A DNA stretch of 64,000 nucleotides. Source: Belliella calami. Its GTDB lineage: Bacteria; Bacteroidota; Bacteroidia; Cytophagales; Cyclobacteriaceae. Location: assembly GCF_022549695.1 (NCBI RefSeq), contig NZ_JAKZGS010000006.1, positions 1 through 64,000 on the forward strand, given 5' to 3'. The position numbers were made by a program, and so were the translations under genes. Positions 1-8,471 of the stretch are shown here, in pieces; within the stretch, counting starts at the first letter, position 1; each line of letters begins with the position of its first letter. Under the pieces are notes generated by a model. It had not been told where the DNA came from. It ran no database searches and was given only the letters and a program-made list of their open reading frames with translations.

Positions 1-552
1 ATCATTTTTTAGTAAAAATATGCCGCTAGGGACGCTAGGGTACGCAAAGGAAATGTTTCTATAAATAATTGCAATACCAAACCCTTTGCGATCCATGGCG
101 AAACTTTGCGGCTAAATCATTTTTTAGTAAAAATATGCCGCTAGGGACGCTAGGGTACGCAAAAAAAATTTAATGAAAAACAATTCCTGTACAAAACCCT
201 TTGCGATCCATGGCGAAACTTTGCGGCTAAATCATTTTTTAGTAAAAATAGCCGCTAGGGACGCTAGGATGCGCAAAGGGAATAGTTCTAAAATAATTGC
301 CATACCAATTCCTTTGCGATCCATGGCGAAACTTTGCGGTTAAATCATTTTTTAGTAAGATAAGCCGCTAGGGACGCTAGGATGCGCAAAGGAGATGTTT
401 CTATAAATAATTGCCATACCAATTCCTTTGCGTTCCATGGCGAAACTTTGCGGTTAAATCATTTTTTAGTAAGATAAGCCGCTAGGGACGCTAGGATGCG
501 CAAAGGAGATGTTTCTATAAATAATTGCCATACCAATTCCTTTGCGAGCCAT
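1..552. repeat. Tandem array of ~115-bp repeats
   Basis: Units start at 1, 116, 231, 344 and 458, giving periods of 115, 115, 113 and 114 bp. The fifth copy decays near 552. The array touches the window edge and may continue to the left. Each unit has two GC-richer arms around an AT-rich middle: one arm runs from GCCGC to CGCAAAGG and the other from CCTTTGCG to GCGGC. The arms are partly complementary (GCCGC, CGC and CGCAAAGG pair), so each unit can fold into a long imperfect hairpin. Changes between units cluster in the AT-rich middle and the GGGTAC/GGATGC spot. No ORF spans it. From 553 to 751 I see only AT-rich leader sequence for the next gene. Confidence 0.93.
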
Positions 553-751
553 AGTGGGACAACTTCATATTAGATCTCCTGAAGTAAATGTGAATATCTC
601 AAATGCTTAAGCGTTTTGTTAGTTAAGTTTATTTGAATCAATTACAAATTACTGCTTATCAATTTTTTGACGTAACTAACTTATGGCTTTTGAGTATATT
701 TATGTGACTACAAAATTTAAAAATACTAACACAAAATAAAACAATAGAAAA

Positions 752-979
752 ATGGAAAAGGTATGTTCAAATTGCAATTACTGGGAAACAGAAGCTCCAG
801 TAGTAGCTCAAAAAGAAAATTACGGTGAATGCAACAAATTAAGCCACATTGAATCCAAAATGGATCCTGATTTTATTATTCCAGTTCTCAACGATGGAAA
901 ACCTCTTGATGCCAACGCAAAGTCAATAGAATTCATCACAGGAGCCAATTTTGGTTGCAATCAATTCGCTAGTGCATAA
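752..979 (+). CDS. Small cysteine-rich protein, probable metal-binding
   Basis: This is a 75-residue protein with no signal peptide or membrane segment. It carries four cysteines: a C5-x-x-C8 pair followed by an aromatic (NYW), C27 in a GEC context and C69 in FGCNQF near the end. That spacing resembles the small CxxC...GxC...CxxF proteins thought to hold Zn or Fe, but I cannot name a family with certainty. The ATG follows an A-rich leader, as is usual in Bacteroidota. The gene stands alone between the repeat array and a hairpin terminator, with the heme operon convergent to it. The function is unknown; ligand binding through the four cysteines is inference. Confidence 0.75.
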   Translation: MEKVCSNCNYWETEAPVVAQKENYGECNKLSHIESKMDPDFIIPVLNDGKPLDANAKSIEFITGANFGCNQFASA

Positions 980-997
980 CATTAAAAATGTAAACAA

Positions 998-1050
998 AAA
1001 AGAAAAAAGGTAAAAGGTGAGAAATCAATCTTGCCTGCCTTTCTTCTTTT
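998..1050 (+). terminator. Hairpin terminator after the Cys-rich gene
   Basis: The purine-rich arm AAAAGAAAAAAGG (998-1010) pairs with CCTTTCTTCTTTT (1038-1050) with one mismatch. The 3' arm is itself pyrimidine-rich and runs into an AT-rich stretch, placed 19 bases after the stop codon. Confidence 0.5.
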
Positions 1051-1130
1051 AATTTTATCCAAAGAAAATTCTAAGACTTTTCCAGAGTAAAGTGACCACG
1101 TTTTATGTTTAACCTATTTATTTTTTCATA

Positions 1131-1161
1131 AAAAAAGAAGCCCAAATGAGCTTCTCTTTTT
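1131..1161 (-). terminator. Intrinsic terminator of the heme operon
   Basis: AGAAGC (1136-1141) and GCTTCT (1150-1155) form the stem. On the minus strand the stem is followed by a run of seven T, about 27 bases past the hmuY stop. A T-run on the other side makes it possibly bidirectional. Confidence 0.75.
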
Positions 1162-1187
1162 CAAATCAATAAACCATACAATCAATA

Positions 1188-2249
1188 TTATTTCACCAAA
1201 GCATACTCTAAGCTTGGTCTTCCCCTTTCTCCTCCTGATGTTAGGGATAGGAATCTTAATTTATAATGATTCCCATTTTTATCTTTGATGATGTAGTATC
1301 TATCATTTCTGATATTTGGTTCTGAATTTGGACCTCCACCAGATCGCCAGTTTGATCCTAATACCAGCCTGTTTTCACTGTCCAATTCCAATCCTGACAA
1401 CGCTGCAAAAGAAAATGAATCAAATGGAATCTCGGCTTCCATAATCTGTATGGCAGAAACACCACCGTAAATATTGTGATAGGCAAGGTCTTGGAAAAAA
1501 TATGCCAATGTCCCTTCAAATGCCTGAGGAAAAGGTGTTGAGGATGTTCCTGCTGTCCATACAAAGTCCCATTCGGATTTTTTTGGTTCCACCTCCACTT
1601 TCCCATTTTCAAAAGAAAAATAGACAAAATTGAAATCCTCATCTTTTGAGATTTGTACAGAGGTGATTTGGTTTGAATTGACTTCTGCATGCTCTATGAT
1701 GTAAGCATTGTTAGATCTATAAATCTTGATCTTTTTCCATGGCTTGGCCTCAGCTCCACTCTCACCTCGGTTGATTACGAATACTTTGGCACTTTGGGCA
1801 GAAGTTGCTGCTTGACCGAGTACATTGAACTCAGCTAAAGGGTTTGATGGATTGTCAACATACTTTATTCCATCAAGATTACTAAATGTAAGATCAAGAG
1901 ATCCAGCACTTCTCAATTCTTGCTCCAAGTCTGCTCCAACCTGAGCAAAATCTGTAAATTCAGTCTCATAGGCCATCGCCCCAGTCGTTCCATTGATCAA
2001 TACTTGAAACTCTGAACCGCTGTTGAAAGCCAAATCCCAAGAGTCTCTTCTGACTGCTGTCTGTACTTCCTTACTCAAATCAACAAAGACCATGTTTGGA
2101 AAGGTACTTCCTCCTCCATTGATTTCTATAAATGCTTCTTCAACTGGAGGAACTTCGACGATGGGATCCTCATTTTCTGAACAAGAACTAAAACCTAGTC
2201 CCAAACTTGCCAAAACAAATGGCAATACGATGTAATTATACTTTTTCAT
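1188..2249 (-). CDS. hmuY: HmuY-family heme-binding lipoprotein
   Basis: This is a 353-residue lipoprotein, with a hydrophobic signal and a lipobox ending at Cys23 (FSSC) followed by acidic residues. The rest resembles the HmuY family, which captures heme at the cell surface and hands it to a TonB-dependent receptor. The SWDLAF stretch near residue 70 and a second EWDFVW stretch are typical tryptophan-bearing strands of that fold. At 353 residues it is longer than the roughly 200-residue Porphyromonas HmuY, as is usual for environmental Bacteroidota. It is the last gene of the operon, 11 bases after the receptor gene, and a strong terminator follows. Heme ligands cannot be assigned by eye. 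Confidence 0.82.
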   Translation of the reverse strand: MKKYNYIVLPFVLASLGLGFSSCSENEDPIVEVPPVEEAFIEINGGGSTFPNMVFVDLSKEVQTAVRRDSWDLAFNSGSEFQVLINGTTGAMAYETEFTDFAQVGADLEQELRSAGSLDLTFSNLDGIKYVDNPSNPLAEFNVLGQAATSAQSAKVFVINRGESGAEAKPWKKIKIYRSNNAYIIEHAEVNSNQITSVQISKDEDFNFVYFSFENGKVEVEPKKSEWDFVWTAGTSSTPFPQAFEGTLAYFFQDLAYHNIYGGVSAIQIMEAEIPFDSFSFAALSGLELDSENRLVLGSNWRSGGGPNSEPNIRNDRYYIIKDKNGNHYKLRFLSLTSGGERGRPSLEYALVK

Positions 2250-2260
2250 ATTTTTTGTTT

Positions 2261-4516
2261 TTATTTAAATAGTTGGTAATTCATTCCAATAAAATAAGAT
2301 CTGCCGTACCCTACAGGCCTACTTGCTCCACCCGAATGGGCGCTACCATCACCTGTATTGCTTTGTATATTTTTGATATCCAGAAGATTTCTCACTCCTA
2401 CAGTGAAATCAAGATTTCCAAAAAGAGATTTTTTGAAAGTAAAATCCATCCAATGAAAACCGTCCATTTGGACAGCTCTTGCACCACTTTCACTTTCTGT
2501 ATCCAACACAAAAGCAGGAAGTGCTCCAGTCCATTTGTAAAATACATTGAGATAACTATCTGCAAATGGAAGGTAAATGCCAAGGTTGGAATTGATCTCC
2601 GTAGACCAAAGCATAGGCTCTAATGCTGGAATTTCACTACTGATTCTATTGAATCTTCCTATTCTTGACACTCCCAAATCAAGGCTGCTTTTACCCAATA
2701 GAATCTTGTTTCTAATCATCAAACCTCCAGTTTTGAACTCTTCCAAATTAAATAAACTGGTCAATCTGGGATCTTCAGGTGAGATTCCGTAGGTGATTTG
2801 ATTTTTTACATCATTATAGAATCCGCTCAAAGAGCTTTCAACTTTCACTTTATCGGAGACCTTTCGATCCATAGCCAATGAGGTATTGAAACTATGGGAA
2901 GTCTCTGCCTTCAGGTCAGGATTGCCAATGATAGAATGGCTGGCATCAAAAAAGTTAAAGTAAAGCTCGCGGATAGAAGGCGCTCTAAAGCCTCTTGCAT
3001 AACCAAATTTAAAATTAAGCGCATCTGTAATATTGAACCGTCCATTGACAGAGGGAATAATTGGAGGAGCTGTATATGCAGAATTGTATGTACTTCTGAT
3101 TCCTGGTCGGATACTAAGCTTATCGGTAGGTTTCCACTCTGCACTGAGAAATGCCGCCAAATCTGCAATACCTTCATTTTCGCTAATCCTATCCCCTTGA
3201 CCTTCTTCGTAGTTTAAATCAAGACCTCCGGAAAGTGCAAGTTTATTGGCGAGTTTCCAATAAGTAGTTGACCTGAAATTCAACCCCGAATATTGCAATT
3301 TAGCTTGGCTATCAGGACCCGTTGCAAGTCCTTGTTCACCGGTTCTGATATTTGTAAATTTTGTAATTGTCTCCCTAGTGTAATTTGTAAATCCGGCCTG
3401 AACAGATGTCTTTACATTCGGTGAGAATGTGTAAGTACCATTCAATCTATGCATCCACCTTTTGGTCAGAAACTCACTATCAATCACTTCAACCCTATTT
3501 TCAGGCCCATAACTTGTGATTGTCTCATTGAGATAATCCAAGCTATAGTTAAGCTCTACATTATTGTTGTTAAAATTGACTTGAGTATTGGCCAAGTGCT
3601 GATTTCTGGGAAGCCAGGCAAATTGTCTTCCTATATTTTCACCTTTCCAACCACCAAAAGCATTGTTGGTGTACCCCAAACCAAAACTCCACTTTTCAGA
3701 AAGCCCCCATTGCGACTGAATACTTCGGATATGATTTCCCTTGCCTTGAGCAAACTGATAATCACTCCCGACTGATTCCTCTTGGATTCTGGCATTGAGC
3801 AAAAATTTGGATGTCTCTGGTCTCTTGGTGATGATATTAATGACTCCTGCCAACGCATCTGCGCCATATACTACCGACATAGGCCCTTCGACAATTTCAA
3901 TTCTTTCTATTTGATTTACATCGATTTGATTGATATTGATTTCATTGTTTACACCTTGCCTTCCTACCATTGGAACTCCGTCTATCAAGACTTTGATATT
4001 CTGTCCAGCCATCCCCATCATCTCAAGATTACTACTTCCGACTGCATTGTCTTGACTGAATCTAATCCCTAGTTCAGTATTTAATACTTCCTGTATGTTG
4101 CCAACTGCTCGATTTTTGATGATATCTTTAGAAATAGTTCTTACTTGATAGACTGATTGCTTTGCACTTTGGGGATCTATATATCCAGTTACGACTACCT
4201 CAGTGAGCTCAGTGGTATTTGGCGAGAGTTGAACTTTTATGATGGATGTTGAGTCATTTATATCCATGATACTTGTTTCATATCCGATAGCACTAACCCT
4301 AATCTTTTGATTTTTCAGTGTATCAGGAATTGAAAAATGTCCTTTTTCATCTGCGACTACTCCCCTTTCTTGGCTCCACGTAATGGAAGCAAAAGGTATA
4401 GATTTCCCATCTATATCCTCTACTACTCCCTTTCGGTCTGCCAAAACCGAAAAATTGACTACAAGTAGAAATAGAAGAATAATGACATTAAGTTTATTAA
4501 GATCAATTCTAAACAT
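2261..4516 (-). CDS. hmuR: TonB-dependent heme receptor (HmuR-like)
   Basis: This outer-membrane receptor has about 751 residues. It has a signal peptide, a carboxypeptidase-like regulatory domain (roughly residues 25-105), a plug domain (GNIQEVLNTELGIRF ... VLIDGVPMVGRQG ... VVYGADALAGVINIITK) and a C-terminal beta-barrel ending in an aromatic-rich strand (YFIGMNYQLF). An upstream in-frame TTG at 4549 would add 11 residues ahead of the signal, but it lies inside a hairpin, so I chose the ATG at 4516, which begins directly with a signal sequence. Its position between HmuY and the HemS/ABC genes makes heme the likely substrate; a related siderophore or cobalamin cannot be excluded from sequence alone. 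Confidence 0.87.
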   Translation of the reverse strand: MFRIDLNKLNVIILLFLLVVNFSVLADRKGVVEDIDGKSIPFASITWSQERGVVADEKGHFSIPDTLKNQKIRVSAIGYETSIMDINDSTSIIKVQLSPNTTELTEVVVTGYIDPQSAKQSVYQVRTISKDIIKNRAVGNIQEVLNTELGIRFSQDNAVGSSNLEMMGMAGQNIKVLIDGVPMVGRQGVNNEININQIDVNQIERIEIVEGPMSVVYGADALAGVINIITKRPETSKFLLNARIQEESVGSDYQFAQGKGNHIRSIQSQWGLSEKWSFGLGYTNNAFGGWKGENIGRQFAWLPRNQHLANTQVNFNNNNVELNYSLDYLNETITSYGPENRVEVIDSEFLTKRWMHRLNGTYTFSPNVKTSVQAGFTNYTRETITKFTNIRTGEQGLATGPDSQAKLQYSGLNFRSTTYWKLANKLALSGGLDLNYEEGQGDRISENEGIADLAAFLSAEWKPTDKLSIRPGIRSTYNSAYTAPPIIPSVNGRFNITDALNFKFGYARGFRAPSIRELYFNFFDASHSIIGNPDLKAETSHSFNTSLAMDRKVSDKVKVESSLSGFYNDVKNQITYGISPEDPRLTSLFNLEEFKTGGLMIRNKILLGKSSLDLGVSRIGRFNRISSEIPALEPMLWSTEINSNLGIYLPFADSYLNVFYKWTGALPAFVLDTESESGARAVQMDGFHWMDFTFKKSLFGNLDFTVGVRNLLDIKNIQSNTGDGSAHSGGASRPVGYGRSYFIGMNYQLFK

Positions 4517-4532
4517 ATGTTTAAATTTTTTT

Positions 4533-4559
4533 GCAGGCAGGAATTTCAATCCTGCCTGC
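4533..4559 (-). other. Perfect hairpin between hmuS-like and hmuR genes
   Basis: GCAGGCAGGA (4533-4542) and TCCTGCCTGC (4550-4559) make a 10-bp perfect stem with a 7-base loop, in the only sizeable gap (51 bp) inside the heme operon. On the minus strand it is followed by a run of A, not T, so it is not a standard terminator. It may be an RNA-processing or stability element separating the ABC/HemS part from the receptor/HmuY part. Confidence 0.6.
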
Positions 4560-4567
4560 GGGTAGAA

Positions 4568-5611
4568 CTATAAGCTATCGATCAAATCCTTCCATGCTGC
4601 CAACTGCGGCAACCCAGGTTTTCTAAGACCGAAGAATTGAGCTATCATCTCTCCATCATGGTCAAAAAGCTCCAAGGAAGAGACCAACCCATCTTCAGTG
4701 TTTTTGTGTACAACGAATGCGTGGGCAATCAAATCTTCGTTTAGGTGCATGTTGAATTGCGGATCCAGTACATTGAGCCAACTGCCCATTTGCCTGATCG
4801 TCCTTACTTTTCCTTGATGAATCTGGATGTTTCCTTTATTTCCTGCGAAAATCATAATTGGCATCTGTGTTCTGGATGCCACTTCCAAAATTTTGCTAGT
4901 AGCAAACTTATCTACTTCATAAGCCCATTTGTCATCGATCCACTTGATCGCATCCAGTCTATGGACTTTGTATTTTCTCAACATCCCAAAGAAGTCATGC
5001 GTATCTTTCATGTTTTCCCAGTCTTTGGTAAATGCATCCATATCGATGGATTTTGCATATTCTGCTAGAGGAAATTTCTCAATCTCCAAATCTCCAGATT
5101 GGTCATCTGCGAGGTAATGGTTTACCAGATTTTGAAAAGCTTCAAGGTTTGAGTCTTCTTGAAGGTAAATTTTGAGGATGGCTGCTCCTTCTTTGTCAAA
5201 AAACTGAAAACTCCTCATCACTCCCCATGGAGATTCTGATTCTACTGCAAAACCAAACTTCCATGCACTGAAAAATATCCTTTGCTCGATCGGACCTATT
5301 ACTGTACCAACTTGATGGACTGGACTTCCTTCGATGCTGATTTTTTGAAAATTCCCTTTATGCTCCAACACACAGCCATTGCTTCTACAGAGAGACATTA
5401 CTTTGCCAAGTTTTTTGAATTCAAAAAGCAAAGAAGTCCATTCAGGTTTCAGTCTGATCACCCCATTGCCAATATTAGTTGCCAAAAGTTCTGCTTCTGA
5501 AACACCAAGTTTCTCAGCGGCATCTCTGATCCTCAATTTTGGATTATCAGACACCAACTTTTGCCAGTCGTTTTTCAATGTGATTTTTCGATCTAAAGTT
5601 GAAGTTTCCAT
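4568..5611 (-). CDS. hmuS: HemS/HmuS-like cytoplasmic heme protein
   Basis: This 347-residue soluble protein is the usual length for the HemS/HmuS/PhuS family of cytoplasmic heme carriers or heme-degrading proteins. It shows the two-lobed pattern of related halves. The N half has RLKPEWTSLLFEFKKLGKVMSLCRS and GTVIGPIEQRIFFS. The C half has RQMGSWLNVLDPQFNMHL, a VVHKNTEDGLVSSLELFDHDG segment and the closing FGLRKPGLPQL...W. It starts 3 bases after the ATPase gene stop, so it is probably translated together with the ABC transporter. It would receive heme brought in by that transporter. Whether it degrades heme or only carries it cannot be told from sequence. Confidence 0.87.
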   Translation of the reverse strand: METSTLDRKITLKNDWQKLVSDNPKLRIRDAAEKLGVSEAELLATNIGNGVIRLKPEWTSLLFEFKKLGKVMSLCRSNGCVLEHKGNFQKISIEGSPVHQVGTVIGPIEQRIFFSAWKFGFAVESESPWGVMRSFQFFDKEGAAILKIYLQEDSNLEAFQNLVNHYLADDQSGDLEIEKFPLAEYAKSIDMDAFTKDWENMKDTHDFFGMLRKYKVHRLDAIKWIDDKWAYEVDKFATSKILEVASRTQMPIMIFAGNKGNIQIHQGKVRTIRQMGSWLNVLDPQFNMHLNEDLIAHAFVVHKNTEDGLVSSLELFDHDGEMIAQFFGLRKPGLPQLAAWKDLIDSL

Positions 5612-5614
5612 ATC

Positions 5615-6418
5615 TTATTGTGCTTGTTTTATGGTATGATTGATATAATGATAAGGAAGGCTATGTACCATAACCCCCATTCCACTTTCGTGATTTTTTA
5701 CTTGTATTGGATAGCCAAATAGTTTTTCCAAGTTTTTGCTATTATAGACTTCAGACAAGTTTCCTTGAAATGCAATACTCCCTGCTTTCATCATGATGAC
5801 CTGATCTGCATAATTTGCCACCAAACCCAAATCATGCAAGACTGCCAAAACACCTATATTTCGATCTTTCAGATCATTGAGCATTGCCAATACAAGATGT
5901 TGCAATGACACATCCATGCTAGAGATAGGTTCATCCAGAAGGAGATATCTTGGAAATGGCTGATTTTTCCAGATTTGTATCAAAACCCTAGCGAGCTGAA
6001 TCCTTTGTTTTTCGCCACCTGAAAGAAGACTGTATTTTCTATCTCTTAGGTGCCAAATTTGCAAGCGCTCCATTACATCCTGTATATCTTGTTGGGAAAT
6101 CTCTCTGGGTGCATTTAAAGACCCAAGTTCGACAACCTCCCATGCTGAAAAGGGAAAAGAGAGGACTGTATGCTGAGGCATGACGGCACGAATCTGTGCC
6201 AGTTCCTTACTTCTGTACTTTTGAATTGGTCGGCCATTATAGAGTATATTCCCGCGGCTGCATGTAAGATCTCCAGACAAAAGCTTGAAAAGTGTGGATT
6301 TCCCTGCTCCATTTGGCCCAATGATCGCAGTAAACTGTCCCGGAAATAACTTGACACTTGCCTCGCCGATGATTGGCTTATCACTGATACAGAAGTGTAT
6401 ATTTATTCCTTGTAGCAT
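5615..6418 (-). CDS. hmuV: Heme ABC transporter ATP-binding protein
   Basis: This is a 267-residue ABC ATPase of the FecE/HmuV type. It shows Walker A GPNGAGKST (about residue 34), the Q-loop MPQHTV, the ABC signature LSGGEKQR, Walker B YLLLDEPISSMD and the switch histidine VLHDLG. It powers heme import through the permease encoded just upstream; the two genes are 1 base apart. The C-terminal tail of about 25 residues (after the NLEKLFGYPIQV region) is normal for the family. Genomic context rather than sequence alone points to heme rather than cobalamin or siderophore. Confidence 0.9.
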   Translation of the reverse strand: MLQGINIHFCISDKPIIGEASVKLFPGQFTAIIGPNGAGKSTLFKLLSGDLTCSRGNILYNGRPIQKYRSKELAQIRAVMPQHTVLSFPFSAWEVVELGSLNAPREISQQDIQDVMERLQIWHLRDRKYSLLSGGEKQRIQLARVLIQIWKNQPFPRYLLLDEPISSMDVSLQHLVLAMLNDLKDRNIGVLAVLHDLGLVANYADQVIMMKAGSIAFQGNLSEVYNSKNLEKLFGYPIQVKNHESGMGVMVHSLPYHYINHTIKQAQ

Positions 6419-6419
6419 A

Positions 6420-7490
6420 TCAATAATTTATTTTCTTGAAATTCAGAATCAGATAAATGAAAAATGGTGCTCCCAAAAGCGCTGTGATTATTCCAATGGG
6501 AAGTTCTGCAGGACGGACTATATTTCTTGCCAATAAGTCCGCTCCTGAGAGCAAAATCGCCCCAAGAAGAAATGAACCTGGCAATACCAACCGGTGATCA
6601 GCTCCAAAACCTAATCGGATCAAATGTGGAACTACCAAACCCACAAATCCAATTGTACCACTCATAGAAACAGCAGTCCCAACAATCAATGCCGAGGACA
6701 GGAAAAGTGTATATTTGACTTTTTGGATGTTGACACCAATATGGTAAGCCTCGTTTTCTCCCAAAGCCATGGCATTCAGTTCTGGATACAATTTGAGAAT
6801 CATCCCAATAGCAGGAATAATCAGCAATGAGCCAATACCAAGCTTTGACCAATTGCTACCTCCCAAATCACCCAAACTCCAGAAAGTAAAGTTTCTCAAC
6901 GCAGCATCATCTGCATAAAATAACACCAATCCAATCAAGGCTCCCATCAAAGCATTGATTGCAACACCGGCAAGGATCAATACAGAAATATCAGTTTTGC
7001 CCGAATTACTTGCAATTTTGTACACACACATAGTCACCAACAAGCCACCCAAAAAAGCAAACAAAGGCAGCCCAATTAGTGAAAATAAAGGGCTCATGAC
7101 TACCAAACTCGATCCAAATACAATAAACAAAACCGCAAAGAATGCTCCACCGGCACTTACCCCTATCAATCCCGGCTCCACCAATGGATTTCTGAACAAG
7201 CCCTGCAATGCAGCACCAGCCAAGCCCAATCCACCACCGATGAGCATCGCCATCAGAATTCTTGGCATTCGGATATTCAACAAAACTTGCGCTTGTGCAT
7301 CAGTGAATACATGTGAATCAATTCCCAATTGGCTCTTGAAGATCCCAATGACAGCAGCTACAGGAATATGAAATGCACCAAAAGAAGCAGATAGCAACAC
7401 TATCACTGATAAAATCAGCAAAAGCATCAGCATGACTGCATTTTGATAGCGCAGCTTTGAAGTCCTGATATCTGATTGAAGGGTTTTCAT
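6420..7490 (-). CDS. hmuU: Heme ABC transporter permease (FecCD family)
   Basis: This is a 356-residue inner-membrane permease of the BtuC/FecCD family, with about ten hydrophobic segments. Family hallmarks are RMPRILMAMLIGGGLGLAGAALQG, the NPLVEPGLIGVSAGG stretch and, near the C-terminus, GTIGFVGLVVPHLIR, the segment that contacts the ATPase. It overlaps the binding-protein gene by 4 bases, so translation is likely coupled. It forms the membrane channel with the ATPase and receives heme from the lipoprotein encoded upstream. Confidence 0.9.
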   Translation of the reverse strand: MKTLQSDIRTSKLRYQNAVMLMLLLILSVIVLLSASFGAFHIPVAAVIGIFKSQLGIDSHVFTDAQAQVLLNIRMPRILMAMLIGGGLGLAGAALQGLFRNPLVEPGLIGVSAGGAFFAVLFIVFGSSLVVMSPLFSLIGLPLFAFLGGLLVTMCVYKIASNSGKTDISVLILAGVAINALMGALIGLVLFYADDAALRNFTFWSLGDLGGSNWSKLGIGSLLIIPAIGMILKLYPELNAMALGENEAYHIGVNIQKVKYTLFLSSALIVGTAVSMSGTIGFVGLVVPHLIRLGFGADHRLVLPGSFLLGAILLSGADLLARNIVRPAELPIGIITALLGAPFFIYLILNFKKINY

Positions 7491-8338
7491 TTTTGATAGA
7501 CAGCTTTTGCGATTTCCAATGCAACCTCGGCTACTCTTGGGCCAAAGCCTGAGAGCAAAAGTCCATCATATGCAAGGATTTGATCTTTTTGAAATGCTGT
7601 AGTTTGTTCTATTCCTCTGATTTTTCTCAATCCTTCTTTTCCTCCCAAAGAAGCCAAACCGGAATCAAACAGTAGTATATAATCAGGGTTGAATTTGGTC
7701 AATGCTTCTGGAGTAAGTGGAATGAAATCTTTGAAACCCAAAAGAGGTGACTCTAAGCCAGAAAGAGTAATGATCGAGGGTGCAAAAGTTTCATCTCCAC
7801 CCACAAAAATCATATCTTCTCCCCTAGCCATGACAAATAGCATGCTTGGCTTGTCCGTTTGGATTTGCGCCAAATAAGTCTCAAGTTTATCAAGGTCACT
7901 TTTCAACTTTGATATGATCGATTCACCTTGCTCTTTGGCATCGAGATAAGTCGAAAGTTCTGTTATCAGCTGAACAGTGCCATCGACAGTAGTCGGTTTT
8001 TCAAAAAACCTTATTTCAACACCTGTAGATTTCAATTGTGCTACCACTTCTGGAGAAAGGTAATCTTGTTCTGCCAAGATCATATCGGGTGACAAAGAAA
8101 GAATCCCTTCTGTTTTGATCTGGTTTCTGTATCCAATAGAAGGCAACGATTTCATAGATTCTGGAAAGGTCGAAGTGATGTCGGTGGCTATTATCGATGC
8201 ACCAAAACCCAACTCGTGAACAATCTCAGTGACTGTTCCTCCTGCTGTTATGATTTTCTTGCTTTCAGATTCCTGCTTTTGCTGAGGAGAGGAACAAGCT
8301 CCTACTATGAACAATAGAAAAAGGAAATTCGCTTTCAT
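7487..8338 (-). CDS. hmuT: Heme ABC transporter substrate-binding lipoprotein
   Basis: This 283-residue protein has a short signal and a lipobox ending at Cys15 (VGAC), so it is likely anchored in the periplasm. It belongs to the helical-backbone metal receptor class (BtuF/HmuT): an N-terminal lobe with ITAGGTVTEIVHELG and SLPSIGYRNQIKTEGILSLSPDMILAE, a long linking helix, and a C-terminal lobe with GGDETFAPSIITLSG and TPEALTKFNPDYILLFD. It is the first gene of the operon, downstream of two palindromic operator candidates. It would capture heme in the periplasm and deliver it to the permease. Confidence 0.88.
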   Translation of the reverse strand: MKANFLFLLFIVGACSSPQQKQESESKKIITAGGTVTEIVHELGFGASIIATDITSTFPESMKSLPSIGYRNQIKTEGILSLSPDMILAEQDYLSPEVVAQLKSTGVEIRFFEKPTTVDGTVQLITELSTYLDAKEQGESIISKLKSDLDKLETYLAQIQTDKPSMLFVMARGEDMIFVGGDETFAPSIITLSGLESPLLGFKDFIPLTPEALTKFNPDYILLFDSGLASLGGKEGLRKIRGIEQTTAFQKDQILAYDGLLLSGFGPRVAEVALEIAKAVYQK

Positions 8339-8340
8339 TT

Positions 8341-8398
8341 ATTTAGATTAATTTTAAATAACATAACAAATGTCGTTATATTTAGATTAAATCCAAAT
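8341..8398 (-). promoter_or_regulatory. Paired palindromes, candidate iron-regulator operator
   Basis: ATTTAGATTAAATCCAAAT (8380-8398) is a near-perfect 9-1-9 palindrome. A weaker copy (8341-8359), sharing ATTTAGATTA, lies 39 bp away, next to the hmuT start codon. The location just upstream of a heme operon suggests a Fur- or DtxR-type binding site. This is inference from symmetry and position; no consensus was tested. Confidence 0.5.
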
Positions 8399-8471
8399 AA
8401 AGATTAATTGATTTTTTCTATTAAAACCAAATTCTAATTATCTGATTATCACAATGGAAATTTGATAGATT

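Noticed and set aside
1-552. CRISPR array
   Set aside because: The repeats are contiguous ~115-bp units with no unique spacers and no cas genes nearby.
4517-4549. Longer hmuR start at 4549
   Set aside because: The codon is TTG and lies inside a perfect hairpin; the ATG at 4516 begins directly with a signal peptide.
6955-7371. 138-codon plus-strand ORF
   Set aside because: It is the antisense shadow of the heme permease, rich in Pro/Asn/Lys with no motif; the minus-strand frame has clear FecCD signatures.
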